NCBI RefSeq assembly: GCF_043290135.1
Contig: NC_134704.1
Coordinates: 25,600,501 to 25,664,500, forward strand
Length of the DNA stretch: 64,000 nt
Source: Rhipicephalus microplus
Taxonomy: Eukaryota; Arthropoda; Arachnida; Ixodida; Ixodidae
Direction: 5' to 3'
Shown in pieces: positions 1 to 15,100 of the stretch; positions within the stretch are counted from its first letter, which is position 1; the number at the start of each line of letters is the position of its first letter. The notes under the pieces were generated by a model. That model was not told the origin of the DNA. It ran no database searches and worked only from the letters and a program-made list of their open reading frames with translations. Made by a program: the position numbers and the translations under genes.

Positions 1-195
1 ACTTGCATTGCCCACTTTCTGTGGCTCATACTCATTCCTGGTGATAGTTTTCTGGTGACACAAACTAATAACAAAAAGCCATCAACTCTGTTGAAAAGCA
101 GTAAATGAGTGTAGTTATATATGGCAAAACTGCTCTCACAATCACTACAAGCACCACCGAGCCAAAAGCTAACCTAAAAACATGGCAACATGTAC

Positions 196-3100
196 CTGAA
201 GACCGCAGATGGTTTAGTGACGCAAGCATGCGAATCATGAAGGAAGCTGGCACAGTAATTGTGTCCTTGGTTTCTTCCAGCATCACCTCGTTGCGTTTGA
301 TCATCTGTGGACAAAAAAAAAAAAAACGTTAGGGCAAAAACTTCATGCACTTAATCTATGTGTACATAGAATTTCCTTATATTTAACTAAAAATGCCCGC
401 ACATAAGCAAGATTTAGATGAACAAAAAATTGGCATCTTACCTCCTGTAATCAAAAATGCTCCTTGACTTGAACTTGACATGCCATCGCCTTCAATGCAG
501 CACAAACGAGTTTCGAACATGCCGTCTTTAGGTTGCGCCCAGATAGCACGAGCGCATTTCAAACACACTGCCTTGAGGCAGTGACAAGTCAAGTCCTAGT
601 CAAGGAGCATTTCTGAATATGAGGTTGGGGTCTTTTGGCAGTAGCAAGAGTAGCTGTGTTTCTGCTCACTGATATTAAACGCTTCATATAGACCAACACC
701 GACGAACTTTTCTGCCCGATTTTTTTTTACTATAGCGACCAGCTTATTCATGGTACGACAGTGTTTACAAAGATAAAATCTTATAAAAAAACACCTCACT
801 AGTACATACAATTTTGTGTCTCATTAAGCTGAACTGGCAAAACCTGTAAACAGCATCTTGAATGCGAACATATTACCCATGACTTGAGCTGTAACTCTTA
901 CTCGATGAATAGCCATTACTAAACATACCTCTGCAGCCTTTTCAGCATCGAAGAAAGGTTCTTCCCGAAGAGGGGCCCATATTTTGATGTCATAGTCTAT
1001 CCCACTGGATGCCAAAACTGAAAAGTAAGCAAACGAGAAAATCTTCGTGGGGAGGCCGATTTCACAGAAACATACGTTGGCACATTAGCTCTTGTGTAAG
1101 TCCTGGTATAATGGTGGATGTGCAAGCCTTCTTGCTTGCTTACAGCACACGTTTCACAAGGGCAACTGCAATAAATAAAACCTCGCATGGACTGATAGAA
1201 ATGTTCCAAATGCTACAGATTGGTTTAGGTCACACTAGACTGACTCTTATTTTAGAAGAACTCCATATGGCCTGGCCACTTGTGTACGAGAGATTACATA
1301 GGTACAATTATGAATAAATAAAGAATTGGTATTGCACAGCTTGCTATAAAAAAGCACTTCTATTGAAAATATAAACCATGCATTGCACTTGTTTTCATTA
1401 AAACTATAAAGTAAGCAGTACCACCAGTGCCAATGTAGGCACTACAAAAAGTTTAGCGCTAGGCATGCATGTTTTGGTATCTTAGTCCTATAAATAGTAC
1501 TATGCACAAGACACTAATGCAGATGCAAACATCACACACAGCTGCTCTAATTACACAGCCTCTTAGAAATGATCAAGTGGCTAACCAGGATCGAAAGGGT
1601 GTGGCTGCAAGCAATTCACGACATGGTGGTCCGCCTCCATGATCATGACCAGCTCGCAAGTCTCCTTGTGCCAGATAAAGATGTGCCCACAGTCGGAACC
1701 ACTCATCACGAACTCGTTGCCCCAGAAGGTGGCCTCTTTGATCTGCGCATACACAAGACGGCAAAGACACAAACAGAAGATCACACACTTTAAAGATTGC
1801 TACATCAAACTCGCCATCAATCAATCAATTACTGATAATTTTTAGGTGAAGGATACTTATGCACACTCAGGTGCCTCGGATGTCACAGAAGCATCATTCA
1901 TTAATAAGAATCGCAACCCATCGATCTGCCCAACCATCATAGGTGTGGCGATATTAGAGGCAGTTCTCTTTCATGTATTAGAACATCAGTTTGCTTTAGT
2001 GTGTTTTACCAGCCTCTGTGCTTTCTGCTTTCCTAAGACAAGTGTCTTTACACCAATTGGGAGTCTGTTTGACAATTCTCACCATTGTCCGGGAGTTGCG
2101 GTGCCCAGTGTAACGCTTCCGTGCACGAGGGCCAGTCACAGTTCTTGTGAAAGAAGGCTCCTCCACGCACTCTTTTTCAAGATGCAAGTCTTCAGCCATA
2201 GCACGCAATACGCTGTCAGAGTCTGGAACTGTCGGCTGCCTGAAAGAACCCAACCAGTTTCTTGGGAGTCAATAGCCATCACTTATTGAATGCTGTCATA
2301 TTTACATACCAGTACACCAAGGACCTGCCAAATTTTGAGATATTCCTTTATAATGCTGCGTTGGCATCAAGAATATTAGCACGTTTTATCTAGTTCAGGG
2401 CAATGTTTACTTCAAGTGAGTGCACAGTGGCCGACAAATTTTTTGGACCTGTCAATTATTCGTATTTAACAGCAGCACAAACTTCTCCAACCTGTGAAAT
2501 GAATTTTAAGCTAACGGTACATGAAAATTTCATAACTGCCACAAAAATTTGTTTGTGGCAACAATTCCTGGTGCAAGTATGGAGTAGAATGCCTGTTCAC
2601 AGCTTGTGTCACTATATTTTGCTAGAGCTCAGTCTTTTCCGAATTCAGCTGTTATAGTTTTTTTAGTTTTACGTCACTGCTATACTTGGGGACAACTTTC
2701 TGTGGCAATGAAGGGAAGACTCCGGAACCAAAGTAGGCGTGTGCCACTGTTGAAGAATATATTCCCACAAATCCGTCTCTGTTGTCCGCGTGAAAATCAT
2801 AAAAAAACAACATTGCTTTATTTTCTACAAGATGATGTTTCTTAAAGAGACACTGAACGAAGCGAGGAAATATACGCATTTGTTTTGCTTTATGAAGTGT
2901 AATTTTGCGATTCGCACGTCTGAAAACGTCGCATGTTTTATGTGCAGCTCATAGTAAAAATGGTGTCTTCGCCTTTAGGTGAGTGCGCGCCACACTCCAG
3001 CTATTCCGAAGACTCGTTGAAGACACTTGAGTCGAATGTCACTCACAAATGGCTGTGTAAGCAGACATAGCAAGTTCTATGCTGTAGTATTATTCAAACA

Positions 3101-6100
3101 CGGCCAGCATTCAAAAAGCGAGTCTTGCTAGACTACTTCGCCAAAGCGTACATGTGCAGTAGCTCCACCCCCGTAGCTTTGTTTTCATTGCCACAAAATG
3201 TTGTCCCCGAGTAAAGTAGCACATTCACTCGTGGTTTAAGAAATAAAATAGGCAATATGAAGGTAGGGCCACCTGGACACAGAACGTGCTCTGCTGCTTG
3301 CAGGCGAAGTGCTGTCGCCTGTTGGCTGTAGACTAGCCTCTGAAGGTGCTCGTGGTGGCGTTGCAGATTGTCTGCAGAATAAACAGTAGAACTCAAAAAG
3401 CTTGGCATTTGATAGATGCTTTGTAGAACACTGAAGCCTCAGAGAAAAGATCACAAAACTGCAACAAGGTATACCCTATTTGCTCTGTTCCCCAGTGTTA
3501 AAGGGTGATGTAATCAAATTTCGCCAACAAGCTGAGAAATACTACCGTAATTACTCGAATCTAACGCGCACCTTTTTTCCGGTTAAGCGAGTTCATAAAT
3601 CGCATGCGCGTTAGAATCGAGTACGAACAAAAAAATTACGGCCAATCTATTGCCATCGGCAAATCTAAAATGGCCGCCCCCTACGTGCGTCGGCATGGCG
3701 CGTCGTCCATTTCTGCCTATGTGTTTCTCATGTGCGGCACTTCGTACGTGTGCTGAGGAATTCGTCATCTAGTAGTGCATTAGCATCGACGGCGTGGAAT
3801 GGCCGACTCCAAAAACTCGAGTGCACCATGATGCCGCTTTTAAAAGAAAAGTCATCGCGTGTGCAGAAACGGACGAAAATCGGGCCGCATCGCGGTCGTT
3901 CGGAGTTCCCGAAACGTGCGTGCGGGACCGGCGGAAACAAAAGCAGAAGATTTTCGACAGCAAAGCTTTACGCAAAGGCTTCAGTGGACCACAGCAGGGT
4001 CGGTTTCCGCAAATTAAAGAGCTGCTCGGCGAGTATGTGCTTTAGCAGCGAGCAGCACAGCGGCCCGTGACGGCAGAACTGCTCCAAGTGCGGGCTATGC
4101 AATTAGTCTTAGAAAAATGTCTAATGCGGAGCCAGTTTTAAGCGAGCAGGTGCTGGCTAACTAACTTTATGAAGAGGAAAGGCTTTTCCCTCCGAAGGGG
4201 AACATGCATATGCGAAAAGTTTTGCGGAGGAGTACGATGAAAAGCTTCACAGTTTTCAGAGGTTCGTCCTAAACTTGCGGCGCAACAACGACTACCTGCT
4301 TGGGCAAATCGGGAATGCCGATCAGGCGCCTCTTTACTTCGACATGCCTGGCACCACAACCGTCAAGAAGAAGGGGGCGAAGCAAGTTCGCGTGCTGACA
4401 TCGGTCCACGGTAAAACTACAGTGACGGCAATGGTCAGATGGGCACAAGCTTCGCCCGTACCTCATATTTAAATGGAAGACGCTCCCGAAAGGAGTCGTT
4501 TTTTCGAGTGGTGTGATCATGCGGGCCAGCGAGAAAAAATGGGTGCGCGTTGCAATCGATGTCTTACGTTTTTTTTTTTTTTTTTTTTCGCGGTGGAAAT
4601 CGGGTGCGCGTTACAATCGAGGGCGCGGTAGAATCGAGTAAATACGGTAAGTGTAGATTACAGCCAATGCTCTCTTGGCTTGCCCAGTGCAGCAGAGCTG
4701 CATTTCACTGTTTATTACGCATCATTCTAATGTTATCTGACATCCCTAAAACTTTCGTTACATTTCCTACACAGTGATGCTAGTTTCAGTCGCGCTAATG
4801 ATGGGTCTTGATTGCGAGAATGAGCATTTAGGTCCACTTCATAAGCAAATTTAATATATCCTAAATGTCTGCTGTGTTTAATACTTCATTTTGAGTGTCC
4901 TTGCATACAGAGAAAGCCTACAGCAGGCTTTTTATTGCCTGAAAATTTGGTGACACCATCCACCCTTGAAGCATGGAAGCATGCGCAGCATTTTGCACCG
5001 GGGGCATTGTCCTAAAGCGACAGTCTGTGCATTACTCTTGTTTGGTGTCTTACATGGTATATTGTTAAGGTGGGAAGCATCTGTCTATTAGTCTATTATC
5101 ATGACAAGAGGCTTAGTTTTCCTCCTTTCCTGTGGTGGGCAATAATGAAATAAACCCGGTTTTTTAGATGTCCACAGATTTTGATTACAAAAACTCACCT
5201 CCTCCAATGAAAGGCAGGATCATCATTCAGGTTTGTATTTTCATCTTCACTCGTGTTATCAGCACTGGCATCTCTCACTGGCGTTGAGGTAGCTCCTATA
5301 CAGAAGAGAATAGTCTCAGATTAAAACTAAACTCCATATCACCAGCCAGAAGAGACAAAGTAGTAGATGTTAATTTTCTTAGACACAGTGTATCCACTCT
5401 ATTGGTAAACACATGCCAATAAAGGGCTATCAATTCACTGTTCTTGGTTTGCATTTGAAAGTATTTGCTTTGATATTACCAAAGCAAGCAATACCAATGC
5501 ATATTAAACACTCATGAAATCTGGTACTTATGATGATCTTCCAATACCATAATCATGTCATTTTCTGGATGTAACTGTATAACATTCATTTAGTACAGTC
5601 AAGCTGAGGTATAACTACTAATATAATGAATTACTGTATATAACAAAGTTAATATAGCATTCAAGAATTTTGCTCCTTCATGGCATACTGACAACCTCTC
5701 AAGATGCCATGAATAAACACACAAAAGGCTGCACCCTAAATTATGTAACTCTACAGCACATAATCAAAATTTTTCAGTCAATTCTCTTTATTTTAAAGCC
5801 TCCCTGAGTAAGTTTCATTGTGTTTGGTTATGCACGATCTGTGATATTGCAATATGGTGATAAACAATTTTAACAGTGCATTCACCTCTGTCTCCGAACG
5901 CAGACGGGAGATCATCCAACAGTGCGCCGTCTATTCCATTCTCCCCAGCTGGAGATATGTTCTCCGCTGCTGACTGGAAGCACTCGTTTTCAGAGATGCT
6001 CTCCACTGAGTCTTGGAATGCAGCATCATCGTCATCATCAGACTGGTTTGGTGAGCGCCGAAGCCCTGCTGCTAGGACTGGCTGCGAGACACTCTTTGAG

Positions 6101-9100
6101 CTGTCCTGCCTAACACTGCCACTGCAATCAGGAACAAGAACATACTGTTAGTGCCATGGGGCCTCAAGAGAGCTCTTCTCAGAACAATTGGTCACAGGAT
6201 GCACCGCAGTGTAGAAAACAAAAGAAATTGATTAGCAGAACTTGCATGACAGCAAGCCTGCCAGCCGAATCTTGCATAATAAGGCAAATAATGCAATACT
6301 AAAATGCCAATATAACACACATTAACAACATAACACATGCAATGTACTGCACATGCAGCATTGCCATAGGAATCCAGTGAACCGAGTCGCTGAATCGTCC
6401 CCATCGAGCTCCCAGAAAAGACAAATGTCAACTAGCTCGCCAATTCCATAGAGACACTGATTGCTGTTCCCCGCGCACGTGCCTGATCTCATCAACAGGT
6501 CACTGCGATCCCGGGAGCAGCACCAACGCTTGCACGGCAGTGGGTATGCCAACTGTGCTAACCCGCTGGACTTGTGTGCGCCATGAGGCAAAAAGAACTT
6601 TACAGAGGGTGATGGCACACCCACAGTGCAAATTATAATTCCTCTCTAATAAAATTCAATAGCCATGAAACATACACAAACATGGCTTCCAAAGAAAAAA
6701 TTAATTTTCGTAGAACTTAAAAGTCAGCAATTAGTAATGTGAAGCACCATGTTTTTCACACATTGTGTGTCACTGGGTGCACATACACACTATGCTATCT
6801 AAACCATGTGCTCACAGACTGCCTTAACCAGATCTTGCCTGAACTTGGTATCAAAGCCTTGTAAACATGGAGAGAGGCTATTCCACTAACTTAACAATTA
6901 GGGCAAGTTGGTTGCAACAAGCAGCCAGACAGGCTATGTGTTTCTCACTGATAAAGATTGAATGCACCTATGTAGTGTTTGCCTTGTGTAGATAATTCCA
7001 CGCAGCAGGATACCGCCTTCAGCACAATCAGCGACTACACACTAGTATAGCATAAGGAAGGGGGCAAACCAGAGTGAAGTTCTGTCAGTGCTCAGAGCTT
7101 CTTGCCTCTTCACTGCTGAGTTTCTAGAGCCTTTGCAGCAAAGTTGTGGTGTATTCTTTACCGATGTATCCACTAGCCAACATCTATATTTGTTTGCAGT
7201 AGATACCAACCTGCTGCACGCTGGGCAAGCATCTCCAAGTTGCTTTGCTTGCTTCGTGTTGTCGGATGTCGCCTGACCAGAGGTGCTGGCGCTTGGCTGA
7301 GACAGATCCAGGGCCACCACATTTGAGGACGAGCCCTGTGTCACAGCTTCCTGTTCCCTCTCTGCATTTGCTCGTTGAGCAGCTCTGCTGGCCATTTTCT
7401 CCCGAACACGTTGCCTGATGACTGCGAATGTGGAAATGTAAAATTAACAAACTAAACTAGGTGAGTTTCCATTTCTTTCTGCAGTGACAAGATTTTTCAA
7501 CTTGTATGCCGATTAGTCTTCGACGAGCTTTTTCAGACCTGTTTCACAGTAAGCATGCATGAATGGAAGCACTTTCTCGCACTCTCCGGTCTAGACGATA
7601 ATTTTTATTGCTTGAAGAAGCAGCCACCTTCGATAGGGGGCCACACGTCATGTGCAAAGGTTGACCAAAATAGCATCCACCTTGTCCTTATTACATGCTG
7701 GCCCTCAATGTCCACTTGTGATCAGCTGTGACAAAACCAAACCCGTGGTCCTTACGCTGGCTGCGCTGTGAGGTGGCAACTGGGTTTAAGATTATGTATG
7801 CTCGCTCAAAACGTGTGTGTAAGAGTAATCGTCTGGTCTATACAGTCTTAGCAAAGCAAATGAATTTGCTAGGAGCATGAATGTTAACCAAGTCATGGTT
7901 GCATTGCGTAGAAGCTGCGAAGCTCTCGTAGCTCTAAAACTGCGCAATGTGTAGGCAGCAATTCGCCTCCTTTTTGAAACTACCAGAGCAGTCTGTCGCA
8001 ACAAGAGCTCAGTAAGTCTTTCTAGAGTGACCGGCGATCACGTACACAGCAACTTCCAGCTTTTTAAAAGAAGGCTTTGCATCAGGAGAGCAACAGTTTC
8101 AGTAAGACTGAATGCGATGCTCACCTCTGGCAAGCCGCACACTTCGCGAATGCCTAGCCACTGTGGCTTCAATGTCTTCATCTGTGGAACTGTCCCCTCC
8201 ACTATAGGCAGGTGATGTTGAAGATGAAGATGAGAGCGATGAAGCAAGAAAGGTGCCTGCGCGAGGCCTGTTCGGTGTGCCTGCTGCCCTTACAGCTCCA
8301 GTGGATGAGTTGAACATGCGTGTGAGGACGTCAGACATGCGCTGCATCAAGCTCGCGTGAAGCGAGCGCGGCTGTTGTTCGCCGAGTGCTGAAACACAAA
8401 GATGTAAAAGTAACGTTAAAATCAATAATGTGCGCATAAAAAATATTGCGACCACAAGACAACTATTGGTGCATTTTGATGAAAGCACTTCAAGTGGAAG
8501 CAGCATCAAGCTACAGCATCTACACATCATTCTCAAGACATGGAACGACTGCTCATAAGTGTTTCTATACAGTGTTGCAGCTCAGACTTGAGTAAAGATA
8601 TCAGTGACCAGCATTTTTTATATGATCTGCTTGGATCCACTGACACTGTTCCGGGTTGTTTAAAGGTGCTGGTAAATGCTGTGTACTGGTGATAGTATAA
8701 AACTACAAAATACGAATCTTTTTGCTTGCACTATAATTGCCTGCACTGTCTTCCATAATGCAACACACCTTCAATACCAAAAGACAGCATTGCTGCATCT
8801 ATTCAGTGAGCACAAAAGGAATTTGCGTTGCTTAAATTATGCATGATTTAGCAAAACCACCAATCGTGTCAAAAAATGTGGCGCGTACTTACTACAACGA
8901 GACTGCACGAAATGCCCCGCAGAACTTAGAAACAAAATTTTTTTTTTTCATCTTTAGAAGAAGTACAAAACAAATTCATCTTAGTATGTCAACAACGCGG
9001 AAGCTGACAAGAATACGAATCGGACAAATAAAGAATCAAGTTCGCTCAATTAGTCTCCCTACTTTATTGAAGCTCTGCCTCTAGATCAGAAAAGAGGCAA

Positions 9101-12100
9101 GAAAATAATGTGCAATATTAAGCACTTGTCGAACAAACTTTGATAGAAATGAGAAAAAAATTGTGAATGCTAGATAGAAGAAGAGAGCACAAGGAACTCA
9201 CCCCTCATTTCACACTCGGGCCTAGCATTGGGTCCAGTGTCCGACCAGTCTCCACGAACCCGAAGACGCTTCATCGAGACACGACATTCCTTCTGCTTGA
9301 ACTGAAAATACACAATGTGCAAAAGTACTCAATAAGCAATAAAAATACAGTCGGCTACATTTCAAATGCAAGCTTTCTCACACCCGTGGTCGAAGAACCT
9401 TAACATTCTAAAGGTAAAACATGCTTCAAACGGCCGCAGTTTAGAACGACAGTGCCAATCCGTGTTTTAACTAATTTGCTTCAATAACAGTAGGGCAAGA
9501 GACACACTGTTTCAGAGTCTAGTGATGGTAAAGTATGGCTGGAGACTGTATTTTTCGATATTTTACTTTGCCTTTACCAACTTCATTGCACACTTGCTTT
9601 TTACGTGGTTTCCTGAAAAACATTGGTAGTTAGTCAGCTTCTTGCATGCAAGGATGAGTTAGGTTGTGAATGCGTGTGTGTGTGTGTGAAATGCGTGTGT
9701 GTTTTCACACGCATTTACGCCTGGGTCGGCTGACACGGTACATGGCAACGCATGACTACTGGGAATCATCTTCATTTTGCATGATCATTATAATACAGAG
9801 TACCAAGTGACTTCTCGTTATTGCGACCACCAGGTCTTCTTGATAATTTATCATATCCAGACACTCCGACCGCTATAGCGCGTGATTATGAACGTGCTTG
9901 TAAGCACATTACCTCTGAGGCACTGCAGTTCCTCCCATCTGCACCGTATGACTTTGGTTCCTCTTGCACACTTCCCTGTATGAGATAAGCAAAACACAGT
10001 TGCAGAGCATGAACAATGGAAGCATGTAATAATGTTGCAAACAGCCTGATGTGTCATGGCAAGAAGAGTCCTGATGCTGTAAGCAAGACGCCTTCTTTGC
10101 TGCAATATAGATGTCCGGCCTAGATAAAAATGTAAAAAAAGAGCAGCATGCATTTGCATAAGGATAAAAAAAAACACAGTTCCAGGCAGTTAGTGTAAGA
10201 CGCAAGAAAGCTTAAGGTCTGTTCGATTTGCCCACATTGCCTGAGACAGTTCACAATGAGCTGTGCCATTTCATTTACTTTCAGCAGTGTGGCAATGATG
10301 TCTTGTAAAACCCACTGTTCAATCAAAATTCGCAGATCAGGTTCACAATTTTCCCATGTCCTCCCCACCAACAGCACCAGCTGGTGAAAATGTGTGCGCG
10401 AAGCAGAATACGGTGAATAATGCGGCACAGGCATGCATGCACCGTTCAAACCACATTCGGCGCATTCAGTGAGCCTACGCAGTCGTCGGGTGTTTTAATA
10501 CTTCACAAATGTACACAAAATTCGCAACTCGTCAAAACGTTACATTTTATGGAGCACATCTAAGCCAACAAAGCGTAAATCCTGCAGTTGTACACTACGT
10601 CACCATTCATTTCTAATGTCGTGGCGAGCCTCCACCACTGAACTCGTGCTGCAATAAACTTCCCTTTACATGCAGTGAGCCTGGTCAGATTGGTGCAGGC
10701 GAATCGTATGGCCGTTTCACCACTTTTGTGGTGTCGGCTACGGCGCTGCTCAGGCTATGCGCAGCGATAGTCTCAGTCTACTGGTACTTTTGAATGCTGA
10801 AATTACTTGGTAACAACAATTCCATGCAGAAACAGTCTTGCACTGTTGAAAGAAATATATGGCATTTGCCAAAGATGAAAGAGTAAGGTTTGCCATGGTT
10901 ATTATAAACATGCCTCTTGTTAATATTGTCTCTAACAAAAAAAACTAGTATTTGAGTTCATCTTCTTTCGTTTATCACTAAAAATGTGATAGCAATGTAT
11001 ATTAGGTAAAGAATGAAGATTATGGGCAAGAAGTGAGTACACTTTCATGCAGTGCTACAACTAATCGGAGTTGATCTGCAAAGATATTGCTACTCTATGG
11101 TCTTAATTTTCTTAATTCCTTACTGCAGTCATCACTAAGCTATGATAATGCCTGCAGTATGCTTTTCGCAGATGAGTGCTTGCTCTCACAGTTGTAATCG
11201 TGTGAAAAAAAAAGACTTTAAGGTGGTCATTGTTGTAAAAATCTTGACGATATGTAAAGTGCCGATTTCGTACAGGTCAATGTGCAATGGGCACTACATA
11301 CCACTGCATCAAACAGGTAAATGTAGTCTGATGAGTAGCTGACCAAAATCTCTTGCCCATCGGCACTATACGTCAACGAAGTGATTCGGTGACTACGGCC
11401 CTCAAACTCGGGAACAGTGAGCCGTGACGTCATGGCATCCATGCTGTTGCTCATGAAGTTACCTAGAAGGAAGAGGACAGCCCAGCTCAGCGATACGGGA
11501 GTGAGCAACATCTTATCACAATGTACAAGCCGAAGAACAAATAGGGTAGTAATGCAAACATAATTTGTGGAACAGTCATGGTTACTGTTGCCAAAATTAT
11601 TGTCAGTAAAAATAACAAGTATGTTCTCATTTGCATACATATTAATTAGCATACATGGAATGTTGCATCACCAAAGTCATTAGCATGAGTACCCATGTTG
11701 GCACCATTTTGTAGCATCAAGTTAGAACCAGAGGGAGTACACTTACTATTACAGTAACTTACCACAAGCTAATGTTAATTTCCAGCAGCAATGCAATGAA
11801 CAACATGCAGTCTTTTTTTGCTCCTTCTACAGATCGCTCATGTAAAACAGGAATATACTATGCATTATTTCAAGCAGCATCACAAGATGTTACTGTCCAT
11901 TTATATTTATCTTGGCCCGATATTTTCATAAGAAGTTCACAAGCTGTAACTCAGCACTGCTGTGATTTAGTGCTTCATCTATGTGGCTACTCACAACTGA
12001 TAATTCACTAGATGCAAGAAATAACATTGTTAACAAGGGCCAGGGACTTACCAGTCGCTCGTGTCCCCAACATGCGTCGATCAAAGACTCTGACAGCTGA

Positions 12101-15100
12101 ATCTGAGCACCCAACAGCTAAGTAGTATGCGGTCAGTGGATTCACAGATATTGAAGTGATGGCACGGTGACAGTTAATAAGGACATCCTATAAAACATAA
12201 AGAAAACTTTACAAATTCAAAGTTTTAGCTTAAAAAATCTCTCCAGTTCAGTCAGCTTTTGTTCTAGTGCGGACATTGCAGCCAATACAAAATATACAGG
12301 TGGCTCAAGCTACACTCAAATCAATGATGTTGTAATGCTTAATTTTAATTATAGAAAGATACAATGAAAAGTTATAATGTACTAAATTATAGACAAAGCT
12401 GTTGTATATCACACTAGAACATGCCTAAACATAGAACATCTTTCTTCCAAATCTGCGCACTGCCACATAATATCAGGTTACATAAAAAATGCAGACAAAT
12501 GATTTACAGTGAGGATTGCTCAGCAAGCAGTAAAATACCCCGATGCAAGTGTCAATGGACAATTTAAAATTATAGTAAGAGTAAATTTGATAAATGAGTG
12601 AATTTTACAAATGACAAGTGCTCCCTTAATCGCACCTCTGGTTGCCTGAAGATTCAACTTTGAGTTACGATACTGGAACTTAACTGTAACACCAATCAAC
12701 ATGCATAACCGTGTCGAAAGTGCCGCAGGATTCCACATTTTTCTATGCATCCATCTTCCTGCCGTTACAAGTTTCAACACATAGTTGCAATCAACTGTAT
12801 TTTGGTCCTCTGTGGAGCATAAGTAACAAAATTTTGCTTGCTTTAACATCATATATTCGCAAGAACCACAATAAGATTTTTTTTCTGCCAGCTGTTCCTT
12901 AGTTGATAGGCTTTTGATAATGTTGTCACTGAAAAATGACTAAATGGCATGCAAGCCAGATTGAAAGGCAACAGATCAGCAACACTGCCTTGGTTAAAGA
13001 TGTGTTGCTCCGAACTGCTCCAACAGTCAACAAATACAGAAAGGACCACACTTTGCAGCTGCTGAAGGTCTCAAAGCCATTGGCTTACAGGAATATTTAA
13101 ACTGGACAAACATGGATAAGTATAGTCTTCAAGTGAGCAACAGTGGCCAAATAGGGTATGTCTCTGCAGCTAACATTGTGACAAGGCAGAGCCCAGAAAG
13201 ACCGGCTTCCTCGTCAAATGCTCTGTTTTAGCATTGTTAGCAGTAAGTCGCTGTTGAATCAAAAATTTTTCTATGCAATCACTTGGCAGGGTTAGCAATC
13301 TACAAATGACAAAGAATAAACATATCAGATGATGTCTTCCATGACACTAACCTCAGAACAGTCGTCGGCGGAGCAGCTGGTCTTCGTGCGCAAGTCAAAC
13401 CAGCGCACCGTGCCATCTTCACCGCACGAGAGAAAGCTGTGTGGGTCGTTTGGAACCGTAGCAATCTCATACGCTGTACCAAAATGGCAGTTGAACAAGT
13501 TTCGCAGGCTCGTCTCGGGGCGCTCCACGTCCGAGAAAAGTATGGCGCCATCTCCTGAACAGGAAACCACCTGAAATAAAAGAGTACAACCACGTTGAAC
13601 TTCTTATGACGCACATTATGGTCGGCTGTCTATAAATGCATGAAAATTAAATAATATGATGCTAAGGTTCTGGAGACCAAATGTAAAACAAATGAAAATG
13701 TTGGAACATATCATGGTGTATATTACTGTAATTAACTAACTATACAGTAAACAATAACCTAATGATTCAAAAGCCATTCATGCTATATTTAGTGATAAAC
13801 CAAACTCAATAACTGACTCAAATTGCATGCGACAGTTATCTACATTTGAAAAAAGGTAAAAAAGATATTTGGCTATTCGTGGTGAGATAGCTCACATCCA
13901 GTGTCTCGTTAAACACGGTGCCGACTTCGTCAAGGCAATCGCGCGTAGCGAAGTATTTCAACCAGAAGTTGTATGAAGGAACTTTAGACAACAAGAATGC
14001 TTAATTTATTATTATACTAGTGTTTGTGCTCTCTTCCTTGCCAATAGTAAACAGATGTGCCAAAAGTTGCTTCATATCCCAAATGAGGAGCCATGTCACA
14101 AAGAGCCATTATATTTATCATTTTGCTGCAGATCAAGCCAGATTTCTTACCTGACTGATTAACAAATGATCAATGACTGTACTCACCAAACGATCTCCAG
14201 AGCTTGGAAGGAACTTGGCACTGAAAATGTTTGCTGTGTGGCCAGTCCTAATATGTGCAAGGAGCTGCGTGCACAGTGGAAAACTCATTCAGCTATCATC
14301 ACAAACATTACTTATCAAGTCTAATCCTGCACCGATATGACATACCACATGGGTGTGTGCATTTGTGATGCAAAGATGCTGATCGTCGGAGCCAGACAGC
14401 AGATAAGTACCCGCATCGTTCCAGCATATGGTGTTCACCTGCACAGCACGATTTTCAGAAACGAAGCAAGGAATGCCAAAACATTTGCAGGCATTCTGTA
14501 ATACATTTACTGCAAGACTACTTTTTAAGGTATCGATTCCTCTGCATTGCCACTGAAGTAAGGGTAACGCTTGCAATCAATCGGAGGCAGCAAAAATTTT
14601 TTGGCTGCGTTACTTTTTTACAGAGATATTGTTTTCACAGAAAAAGACGCCCTCACAGCTAAACACATGAAGTAACCACTGTGACCCACCAATAACAATC
14701 CTATGGATAACATCCTCAATGAAGGAAAAAGGCATTACGAGTGAAGTAAGATGTGCTGCAATAACTGCTTGTAAGTTTAACGCGTGTTGCATGCGTCTTA
14801 AGACACAATTCAAGTTAAAATACAGTACTTATTTAGTTTTTTGCACAGGGGAAGACTGAACTGCAAAGCTTACGGCAGCTGTAAAGATCTGCATTAGCTA
14901 ACATTTGTCATGATGGCTTTCATGTGCAGATAAATTCATTCCGAGTCAGATCTAGCAGCAAGGTTACTTGGGCAACTTGTGTCCCAAACTATGACCCAGC
15001 AATGATTCAGTAGACGCGCAACCATTGCTAGGTAGAATTGGGCTTTTGAGAATTAATGTTGTCCACTTACATGACGAGTTTAATGTTCGCTGTGTCAATG

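Noticed and set aside
65..195. In-frame extension of the last visible DCAF6 exon to a stop at 65
   Set aside because: The extra residues are hydrophobic and unlike any DCAF6, and a good splice donor precedes them.
1846..2289. Plus-strand open frame of 147 codons
   Set aside because: Antisense to DCAF6 exon 15 and introns, with no family resemblance.
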